Assembly (NCBI GenBank): GCA_032718475.1
Contig: JAUCBJ010003167.1
Location: 1-28,979, forward strand
Source of the DNA: Nemertoderma westbladi
Lineage: Eukaryota > Xenacoelomorpha > Nemertodermatida > Nemertodermatidae
Length of the DNA: 28,979 nt
Direction: 5' to 3'
Below the pieces are notes generated by a model. That model searched no databases and was not told where the DNA came from. It worked only from the letters and a program-made list of their open reading frames with translations. Shown here one piece after another: positions 1-7,847 of this stretch; the stretch's first letter is position 1; each line of letters starts with the position of its first letter. Position numbers and translations under genes: made by a program.

Positions 1-2
1 CT

Positions 3-209
3 CTGGAGGAGAAGGTCGAGCGGAACCGGAAACGCTACAATCGCACTGGACCGACAGCGGCAGGCGCAGCACTGACCACCCACCCACCTCCTTCTAGAGA
101 CAAGAACCACAATAAAAGTGCTGCTAACGGAACCGAGTTGACACACCGAATAGAATCAACCAGCAGCGATCCAGTTGGGGAAGGTGATACAGTATTTCAT
201 GGTTTCTGA
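3..209 (+). CDS. Partial open frame at window edge, possible LINE ORF1 C-terminus
   Basis: Frame 3 is open from the window edge to a TGA at 207-209 (68 codons). The peptide begins with a charged, helix-prone LEEKVERNRKRYN stretch and then becomes Ala/Pro/Thr/Ser-rich and low in complexity. It matches no family I recognise. The DNA is GC-richer than the 350 bases that follow. It lies 348 bases before the ORF2 ATG, the place where ORF1 of a two-ORF LINE would end, hence the suggestion. A host exon, or chance, are the alternatives; a donor-like GAAG/GTGATA sits at about 181. Confidence 0.25.
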   Translation: MEEKVERNRKRYNRTGPTAAGAALTTHPPPSRDKNHNKSAANGTELTHRIESTSSDPVGEGDTVFHGF

Positions 210-557
210 GGTCACATAGATTAAATGACATTGGAATGTAATATTATTGTGTTTACACCATACAAGGTTGCAATGAGTGTAGGGAAATTTAGTTTTATTT
301 ACAAAAAACTACAATTGGCCATTTCGCCAAAATATACGACACAGTCTAGCCATAATAGTGTTTAGGAAAGGACTTACTGACTGCTTGAACTGTTTACTCC
401 CTATAGCTTTTACACTAACTACTGTATCTTATCCTACATATATACTAGGCTTTGTAGCGTTTACTTGTAGCGTATTAGTTAGTTTGTTTTTTTAGTTTTA
501 ATCTACTGCATTGTTTTCTCCTAATTTGTCTTAATTTTATTGAATCTTAAATTTTAT
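210..557. other. AT-rich leader before LINE ORF2
   Basis: Non-coding stretch between the partial frame and the ORF2 start. It is rich in T runs, has stops in every forward frame, and shows no recognisable promoter motif. It is most simply the inter-ORF spacer or 5' UTR of the LINE. Confidence 0.4.
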
Positions 558-3500
558 ATGATTCAAAATAGCACTTGCCACTATTGCACTAAATTAATAA
601 AAAGCTCCAATATCTCTAAATTGAAATGTGCTGCTTGTAAGCAATTTGTTCACTACCGTTGTATCCCATCTCTTAAATTTTCAGAATTTAAACAACTCTT
701 ATCTCAGTCCATTTGGTTTTGCCCACATTGTATTTTTAATGCACTGCCTTTCACAAATATTATAGACGAAGATGAGTTTCTTTTAACAATATACGACTAT
801 CGATTGCCTTCGATAATCGATATTGACCTTTTAACCTCTAATACAGTTAGACTGACAGATTTGAATGCAGGTGACACCAATTTTGAATTTGACAGAGACA
901 ATAATCCAGATAGCAATATACTAAATAACATTTACACTAAAATTCAATGTCGTTACTATAACAATTTGGTGTCAACAGATTTTAACTTAAAAAATCAGCA
1001 AGAAAATGGATTCTCTCTTTTTCATACGAATATAAGGAGTGTTCCGAAGAATTTTCATAATCTATACGATTTATTACAAATAATAGAGAAACCCTTTTCC
1101 GCAATTGCTCTAACTGAAACTTGGTTGAAAAAGGACAACCTTAATGACTATCAGCTGGATGGATACAAAATTTACCATAGCAAACCTCGTGCCAATCAAC
1201 GTGGCGGGGGATGTAGTCTCTATTTAAGCAATAACTTGAATTGCAAACCCCGCCATGATCTCGAGAAAGATGAGCCTGATTTGGAGTCAGTTTTTGCCGA
1301 GTGGGATCGAGAAAATGCAAAAAATATTATCATAGGATGTATATATCGTCCACCTGCAAAATATGTAATTAGCTTTCTAAGGAAATTAAAGCACATTTTA
1401 GAACAGATTAATACAGAAAATAAAATTTGTTACCTTCTTGGCGACTTTAACATAGATATGTTAGGAGTTAATATCCATAAACAACCAACTGATTTTTTTG
1501 AACTACTATCAGAACAGTTTTTTTATCCTGTTATTACCAAACCAACTCGTATAACAGAAACTACTGCAACCTGTATTGATAATATCATAACAAACGATAT
1601 TACAAACATTCGTAAATCTGGAATAATTGTAGCCAGTTTATCTGACCATCTACCCATATTTGTCAATTCTGAAATAACAATTCCCAGTAAACATAGTAAA
1701 CCATCTTACATCTTAGTTACGGATAGATCAGAAACAAACAGTAAAAAATTTGTGGAGATCCTTAAACAAACTTTTAACAATGGAGGCTGGGAAGAAGTTA
1801 CGCAAGAAAGTGACCCCAATATTGCTTACAATACGTTTATTGAAATATATCAGAAGCTATATAACAAATGTTTTCCCACTATAAAAATAAAGATAATAAA
1901 TAGCGATAAACCTTGGCTATCTGAAAGTATTTATAAATGTATCAAACGTAAGCATGCACTATATGCAAAATACATTAATAGCAGATCTCTAAGCAAAAAA
2001 ATCGAATATACGGCTTATAAAAACCAACTTACTAAAATAATTAGGAATGCAAAAAAAGCTTATTTTGAGAAATTATTTAATATTCATAGAAATAATACGA
2101 TGAAAACCTGGAAAATAATAAAAACACTTATAAATCCCCGAGCCTCATGCTCGCCTCAAAACTATCCTGATACATTTACAGTAAACAATTCGTCAATTAG
2201 GAATAACACAGCGATTGCAAATGGATTCAATAACTTTTATCGTAATGTAGGTCCAAACTTAGCGAAAAATATTCCTAATACTAATGGTTCCATATATGAT
2301 ACCCTAGGTAACCAAACCGCATCCTCACTATACTTTTCACCACTAAGTACTAAAGATGTATATGATATTGCCTCATCAATAACCAATTCAAAAGCCTTGA
2401 GTTCGGACGGTGTTGATTCTGAAATCGCTCGGCAAAACTTTCTCTACATAGCCCATCCATTGACACACATCCTTAATCAATCATTATCTCTGGGAATATT
2501 CCCAGATCTAATGAAAGTGGCAAGAATTGTACCTATTTTCAAACATAGTAACGCCGATCAATTTGGTAATTACCGTCCTATAAGTATACTCCCATTTTTT
2601 TCGAAAATTCTAGAAAAGGCTGTTTCTCGACAATTCGTAAACTTCATGATAAAAAACTCTATTATTTATGAAAATCAGTTCGGATTTCAATCGGAAAAAT
2701 CAACTATAACAGCTCTCACTCTCCTGCAATCTAATTTGTCAGATGCTATTGAAAATAAACATCTTACACTTGGTGTTTTCTTGGATTTTAGCAAAGCCTT
2801 TGATACCGTTAATCATTCAATCCTATTAAAAAAACTTGAGCATTACGGTGTACGCGGAACCCCATTAGCATGGTTTTCCAGTTATCTCCACAATCGAACC
2901 CAATACGTTGATTTAAATGGAACAATTTCAGATACACTTGATGTGATATGTGGAGTTCCGCAGGGGTCTGTCCTTGGCCCAATTTTATTTTTAATTTACA
3001 TAAATGACATCTCAAATTCTTCAAAAATCGTAAATTTCATACTCTTCGCTGATGATACAAACTTATTTATTTCAGGCGAAAACGTACATGATCTGATATC
3101 AACAATGAACAAAGAAATACATAAAATATATCAATGGATTTGCTTAAATAAACTATCTTTAAATCTCGATAAAACAAAATATATGGTGTTCTCAATGAAG
3201 CCATATAATCCAAAAAACACAGGGGTCAAAATCGATGGGCGAACAATAAACTATACTGAAAATATTAAATTTCTTGGTATTCACCTCCAATCAAATTTCT
3301 CATGGCATTTACATATACAAAATATTCGCATAAAAGTATCAAAAAACGTAGGTGTAATAAATAAGATCAAGCATTTCGTTCCAATACAGATTAGGAAGCT
3401 CCTATATGATACATTGGTAGAACCTTATATATCGTATGCTTTAACTGTTTGGGGTAATTGTAATATTAATGACAGCACTCTTAATCCTCTAGTCCGGCTA

Positions 3501-3884
3501 CAAAAGAAAGCTGTCCGCATCGTTGAATTAAAACCATACCGACACCCAACACAATCAATTTTTTCAAATAATAATTTTCTTAAAATTAATGCAATGTACA
3601 AATTCCTCAGTTTGAAAACGATATACAACTACCGCATGAACTACTGTTTTGTACCCAAAAATTTTAAGACAAAAATGGTAACTAATATCAGTATTCACGG
3701 ACGGAAAACTAGACAGCAATTCCATTATAGATTACCATCACTACGTACTAATTTTGCTCGCTCACACTTACTATACAGGGGTCTTAATTTATGGAATGAA
3801 CTTCCTGACAGTTTGCAACGGTTCAAAGGCTCTGCCCAAATGTTCAAGAAGGCACTAAAGCAACACTTAATTGAAACTCAATAA
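558..3884 (+). CDS. LINE ORF2: PHD finger + APE endonuclease + reverse transcriptase
   Basis: An intact 1,108-residue polyprotein counted from the first ATG at 558; the frame is open upstream only to 525. In order: a PHD-type zinc finger at residues 7-58 with the full C4HC3 set (C7, C10, C24, C27, H32, C35, C55, C58); an APE-like endonuclease at about 154-375 with N158, the ETW glutamate E187, the IYRPP motif, GDFN (D296, N298) and the SDH pair D363-H364; and a reverse transcriptase at about 600-860 with the YRPIS block, LDFSKAFD, GVPQGSVLGP and the catalytic FADD (D832-D833). The C-terminal part carries the LINE thumb region ending in LWNELPDSLQ. Known role: the endonuclease nicks target DNA and the reverse transcriptase copies the element RNA at the nick. 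All catalytic residues look intact, with no stop or frameshift. Lineage: CR1/L2/Jockey superfamily, by motif style only. Confidence 0.93.
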   Translation: MIQNSTCHYCTKLIKSSNISKLKCAACKQFVHYRCIPSLKFSEFKQLLSQSIWFCPHCIFNALPFTNIIDEDEFLLTIYDYRLPSIIDIDLLTSNTVRLTDLNAGDTNFEFDRDNNPDSNILNNIYTKIQCRYYNNLVSTDFNLKNQQENGFSLFHTNIRSVPKNFHNLYDLLQIIEKPFSAIALTETWLKKDNLNDYQLDGYKIYHSKPRANQRGGGCSLYLSNNLNCKPRHDLEKDEPDLESVFAEWDRENAKNIIIGCIYRPPAKYVISFLRKLKHILEQINTENKICYLLGDFNIDMLGVNIHKQPTDFFELLSEQFFYPVITKPTRITETTATCIDNIITNDITNIRKSGIIVASLSDHLPIFVNSEITIPSKHSKPSYILVTDRSETNSKKFVEILKQTFNNGGWEEVTQESDPNIAYNTFIEIYQKLYNKCFPTIKIKIINSDKPWLSESIYKCIKRKHALYAKYINSRSLSKKIEYTAYKNQLTKIIRNAKKAYFEKLFNIHRNNTMKTWKIIKTLINPRASCSPQNYPDTFTVNNSSIRNNTAIANGFNNFYRNVGPNLAKNIPNTNGSIYDTLGNQTASSLYFSPLSTKDVYDIASSITNSKALSSDGVDSEIARQNFLYIAHPLTHILNQSLSLGIFPDLMKVARIVPIFKHSNADQFGNYRPISILPFFSKILEKAVSRQFVNFMIKNSIIYENQFGFQSEKSTITALTLLQSNLSDAIENKHLTLGVFLDFSKAFDTVNHSILLKKLEHYGVRGTPLAWFSSYLHNRTQYVDLNGTISDTLDVICGVPQGSVLGPILFLIYINDISNSSKIVNFILFADDTNLFISGENVHDLISTMNKEIHKIYQWICLNKLSLNLDKTKYMVFSMKPYNPKNTGVKIDGRTINYTENIKFLGIHLQSNFSWHLHIQNIRIKVSKNVGVINKIKHFVPIQIRKLLYDTLVEPYISYALTVWGNCNINDSTLNPLVRLQKKAVRIVELKPYRHPTQSIFSNNNFLKINAMYKFLSLKTIYNYRMNYCFVPKNFKTKMVTNISIHGRKTRQQFHYRLPSLRTNFARSHLLYRGLNLWNELPDSLQRFKGSAQMFKKALKQHLIETQ

Positions 3885-4122
3885 ATCTGGCAGTTATTTC
3901 TGTTCACAGGTACATTTATTTTCTTTCACACAAATATTAAATAGTAAATTATAAATTAATTTCTCTCGATAGACGAAAAATAAGTTCTTCTTGTACGTTT
4001 ATCGCGAGATAATGCAGTAGATTGTAGTTTTTAGCGTAGGTAATCATAATTATATTGTGCATTTTAATATTGTTTATCGAATACAGGGCCGGGCCGCTTT
4101 CCCGGAACTACTACTACTACTA
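3885..4122 (+). other. LINE 3' UTR
   Basis: AT-rich untranslated end of the element. It finishes with a GC-rich stem (CCGGG pairing with CCCGG around 4089-4105) and then an ACT repeat. Such a terminal stem plus microsatellite is the usual reverse-transcriptase recognition end in CR1/L2-like LINEs. The assignment is inferred from position and structure. Confidence 0.65.
4106..4122 (+). repeat. ACT microsatellite at LINE 3' terminus
   Basis: About five copies of the trinucleotide ACT directly follow the GC hairpin and mark the likely 3' end of the LINE. Confidence 0.7.
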
Positions 4123-4409
4123 AGTTATACATAAGTTACTAAAGATCATCTCAAGTTAATCGTGACATACTTAATGTCAGTTGTTATGGTTGAATAAGTT
4201 GCGCATATGTGAAACGGATCGGGATCCGAGTTACCATGGGGTTCCGTACCCCAGCATTACGGCATAAGCTTTAAGGGTCACTTAGGCATAACGCCACACT
4301 TTCCCTTTTATTATACTTTATGAGTCACGGAATCGGTGGATGGAATAGATTCCAATGTGCCTCATGTGATTCTCATGGAGTAATTTATGATTCTCTCGCC
4401 GAAACAGGA

Positions 4410-4625
4410 GGAGAAACTTGACGCAATTCTAGTCTCTGTAAATTAATGTTTTGTCTCAATTTTAAATTATCAATTAAGGGAAAGGAGCACTTTACAATGG
4501 GGCGTTATACTATAACCAAAACAATAAATATCACATTTTTCAGTATCATTTTTACAAGTAACAAACAGAGCTTTTATTTAAGTTGATTTTCCCCTGGAGT
4601 TGGATGAATATTGTGTGTTTTCGAA
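4410..4625 (+). repeat. Dispersed repeat family, copy A
   Basis: Shares ordered blocks with 25010-25245: GGGAAAGGAGCAC followed by TTACA-TGG, then AACCAAAACAATAAA, then TTTTATTTA, then TTTCCCCTGGAG. Spacing is similar and the copies are diverged. No coding capacity and no clear terminal repeats. It is probably a SINE- or MITE-like family. Confidence 0.55.
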
Positions 4626-4628
4626 AGT

Positions 4629-4645
4629 CCCCCCCCCCCCCCCCC
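4629..4645. repeat. Poly(C) tract, 17 bases
   Basis: Uninterrupted run of 17 C at the right edge of the dispersed repeat copy. Confidence 0.9.
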
Positions 4646-5556
4646 GTTATCTGCCTACTTGTTTGGAGGCCCATTACATAATTATAATCAAATCTGATGA
4701 ATAATTTTTTTCGTGATACGAACTCTTACAGTATCAGAGCTACAACTGCTTCAAACTTGAACAGATACTATATTTTTTAAAACATAAACCATATATAATC
4801 AACATTATTTTAAATCGGGAGTTAAATCTCACCCCCGTGTTCAGTTTGTCCTCGTTTACCGTCATGTGAAGGCTTGAATTAAAGTGCAGCTGGTTCTTTC
4901 ATCGTGAGACTGTATCTACTTCGGTAGAGGAATAAATTCGTATTGGAAAGATGTTTGGACGCTCGTTTCTTGTTGTCACAGAAACGACATATACCTCGTA
5001 GTGCTTTATCGTTGGAGATCTCATCTAAATTCTTCTCGAGGTTTTACCGGTAAACCGCGGATATGCCGCCAGTAACGCGATAGTGATTAATAGCTGTCTA
5101 CAGATTAGTTTCGTATAAATTAACTTCGTGTTCATATTGCGTGACGTATGTAACGTAAACTTGTATGGCTTCATGAATGGCGCGGTTGATTATAGCCGAG
5201 TGATATAGTATTACAATATTGGTTTAATATAAAACTTTGGCAGAGGTGTCTGTGAAATAGAGAGTCGTAATAATAACTATGTGTATTTCATGTAAGTAAA
5301 TTAGTACTTTATTCCCCGTTGCCCCTGAGGCTGAGATGTATAATTTTCCTACCGAGCGTCAGCAAGTGAGATAAGCTATGCGTCAATGGGTCATGAGAGA
5401 GATAAAGCTATTTTATTTTTCATGTATAACGCAATTTTATTCCTAAAAATTTAACTATTGCAGGGCTCGCCGCTAGCTAAAAAAATGTATTTATATTGCA
5501 ATGCAAAAACATTGTAGTTAAATGAACAAATTAGGCCTTAAGTACGAAGAATTAGC

Positions 5557-7296
5557 GATAGTTCAATACAAGTGATAGTTCAATACAAGTGATAGTTCAA
5601 TACAAGTTATAGTTCAATACAAGTGATAGTTCAATACAAGTGATAGTTCAATACAAGTGATAGTACAATACAAGTTATAGTTCAATACAAGTGATAGTTC
5701 AATACAAGTGATAGTTCAATACAAGTGATAGTTCAATACAAGTTATAGTTCAATACAAGTGATAGTTCAATACAAGTGATAGTTCAATACAAGTTATAGT
5801 TCAATACGAGTGATAGTTCAATACAAGTGATAGTTCAATATAAGTGATAGTTCAATACAAGTGATAGTTCAATACACAGTGATAGTTCAATATAAGTGAT
5901 AGTTCAATACAAGTGATAGTTCAATACAAGTGATAGTTCAATACAAGTGATAGTTCAATACAAGTGATAGTTCAATACAAGTTATAGTTCAATACACAGT
6001 GATAGTTCAATATAAGTGATAGTTCAATACAAGTGATAGTTCAATACAAGTGATAGTTCAATACAAGTGATAGTTCAATACAAGTGATAGTTCAATACAA
6101 GTTATAGTTTAATACAAGTGATAGTTCAATACAAGTTATAGTTCAATACAAGTGATAGTTCAATACAAGTGATAGTTCAATACAAGTTATAGTTCAATAC
6201 AAGTGATAGTTCAATACAAGTGATAGTTCAATACAAGTGATAGTACAATACAAGTTATAGTTCAATACAAGTGATAGTTCAATACAAGTGATAGTTCAAT
6301 ACAAGTGATAGTTCAATACAAGTTATAGTTCAATACAAGTGATAGTTCAATACAAGTGATAGTTCAATACAAGTTATAGTTCAATACAAGTGATAGTTCA
6401 ATACAAGTGATAGTTCAATATAAGTGATAGTTCAATACAAGTGATAGTTCAATACACAGTGATAGTTCAATATAAGTGATAGTTCAATACAAGTGATAGT
6501 TCAATACAAGTGATAGTTCAATACAAGTGATAGTTCAATACAAGTGATAGTTCAATACAAGTTATAGTTCAATACAAGTGATAGTTCAATACAAGTGATA
6601 GTTCAATACAAGTTATAGTTCAATACAAGTTATAGTTCAATACAAGTGATAGTTCAATACAAGTGATAGTTCAATACAAGTGATAGTTCAATACAAGTTA
6701 TAGTTCAATACAAGTGATAGTTCAATACAAGTTATAGTTCAATACAAGTGATAGTTCAATACAAGTGATAGTTCAATATAAGTGATAGTTCAATATAAGT
6801 GATAGTTCAATACAAGTGATAGTTCAATACACAGTGATAGTTCAATATAAGTGATAGTTCAATACAAGTGATAGTTCAATACACAGTGATAGTTCAATAT
6901 AAGTGATAGTTCAATACAAGTTATAGTTCAATACAAGTGATAGCTCAATATAAAGTGATAGTTCAATACAAGTGATAGTTCAATACAAGTTATAGTTCAA
7001 TACAAGTGATAGTTCAATATAAGTGATAGTTCAATACAAGTTATAGTTCAATACAAGTGATAGTTCAATATAAAGTGATAGTTCAATACAAGTTATAGTT
7101 CAATACAAGTGATAGTTCAATATAAAGTGATAGTTCAATACAAGTTATAGTTCAATACAAGTGATAGTTCAATATAAAGTGATAGTTCAATACAAGTTAT
7201 AGTTCAATACAAGTGATAGTTCAATATAAGTGATAGTTCAATACAAGTTATAGTTCAATACAAGTGATAGTTCAATACAAGTAATAGTTCAATACA
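5557..7296. repeat. 17-bp minisatellite, about 100 copies, with higher-order repeats
   Basis: Consensus unit TGATAGTTCAATACAAG. The main variants are TTATAG for TGATAG, and 18-bp units carrying ACACAG or ATAAAG. Rare variants recur at fixed distances. The AGTACAA variant occurs at 5662 and 6242 (580 bp apart), and 5557-5994 matches 6137-6574 almost base for base. A 120-bp unit repeats at 5871 and 5991. A 52-bp three-unit block recurs with TATAAAG at 7069, 7121 and 7173. The array has therefore grown by duplicating multi-unit blocks. No coding capacity. It lies just upstream of the Ig exon. Confidence 0.97.
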
Positions 7297-7663
7297 CGGT
7301 CTGGGGAGAAAAAGCGCCAGTGCGTCGTAGTTCTTCAACGAATCCTAGGTCGCAAAAGTCCAGGAGGATCGAGGATTCTTGACGCGTTCGAGGTTAACGG
7401 GACCGACGTGACGGAGTATTCGGTTACCGGGAGACCTGGAATGAAATCTCTTGTGGACTTTCGAATTGGTAAACGGCAAATGTTTACAAACACACTTGTG
7501 TATGTACACAAGTTCACTATTCAGCTTGTGTTTTCATTCGAAAAAGTTTTTTTTATTACAGAATATATTTTTTGTCTTTGTTTTTCTGGTTTTTTGTTTT
7601 TCTGGAATAATTGATTAACCAAAATATGACAATAAATTTGTTATCTATAATTTATCTTTCTAG
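7297..7663 (+). other. Spacer before Ig exon, containing a GC-richer open segment
   Basis: The first 170 bases are GC-richer than the surroundings. The frame is open from the end of the array to a good donor, ATTG/GTAAAC, at 7468/7469. Ending in phase 1, that frame would join correctly to the Ig exon at 7664. The translated peptide is not a recognisable Ig or FN3 piece and there is no strong acceptor on its left, so I do not call it an exon. The rest is T-rich intron leading to the CTTTCTAG acceptor at 7656-7663. Confidence 0.3.
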
Positions 7664-7847
7664 TTGCCCCAACAATGGATATGAGCGATTTGAAAGATGT
7701 AAGGATTCGTGCCGGTCAGCCTTTGGTTCTAACAGTCGGTATTAATGGTTCACCGCCACCCACCGTGGCGTGGAAGTACTCAGATAAATCAGTTACTGCT
7801 AACAAACGAATCAAAGTTCAATCTACTGATAAAACTACTACATTAAG
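7664..7847 (+). CDS. Titin-like exon: first two thirds of I-set Ig domain
   Basis: Acceptor CTTTCTAG at 7656-7663; donor AG/GTAACA at 7848. It starts with two bases of a split codon, reading (V)APTMDMSDLKDVRIRAGQP onward, and ends two bases into an Arg codon. The strand-B Cys position is a hydrophobic residue, as in many A-band titin Ig domains. Confidence 0.85.

Larger units (their letters stand above)
1..4122 (+). mobile_element. CR1/L2/Jockey-type non-LTR retrotransposon (LINE), 5' end not seen
   Basis: Seen: an uninterrupted ORF2 with endonuclease and reverse transcriptase, an AT-rich 3' UTR, a short GC hairpin near 4088-4105 and a terminal ACT-type microsatellite at 4106-4122. There is no poly(A) tail. 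Known: CR1, L2 and related LINEs end in a stem-loop and a short tandem repeat rather than poly(A). The left boundary lies at or beyond the window edge, or at an unrecognised 5' truncation between 1 and 557, so the start is nominal. The element lies upstream of the Ig/FN3 exons and in the same orientation, probably in an intron of that gene. The intact frame suggests a recent insertion. Clade assignment within the CR1/Jockey group is tentative. Confidence 0.8.
4123..5556. other. Non-coding flank between LINE and minisatellite
   Basis: No ORF of note and no RNA gene that I can recognise. It contains one copy of a dispersed repeat (about 4410-4625) and a 17-base C tract (4629-4645). It is probably intron sequence of the Ig/FN3 gene, by position only. 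Confidence 0.5.

Noticed and set aside
2809-3628. Minus-strand open frames inside the LINE
   Set aside because: Antisense shadows of the reverse-transcriptase region.
5557-7296. CRISPR-like regular repeats
   Set aside because: There are no unique spacers between repeats, the units are head-to-tail, and the genome is animal. This is a minisatellite.
7408-7430. Segment that reads VTEYSVT on both strands
   Set aside because: The DNA is an imperfect inverted repeat with mismatches at every third base. It is a codon-level coincidence without a known function.
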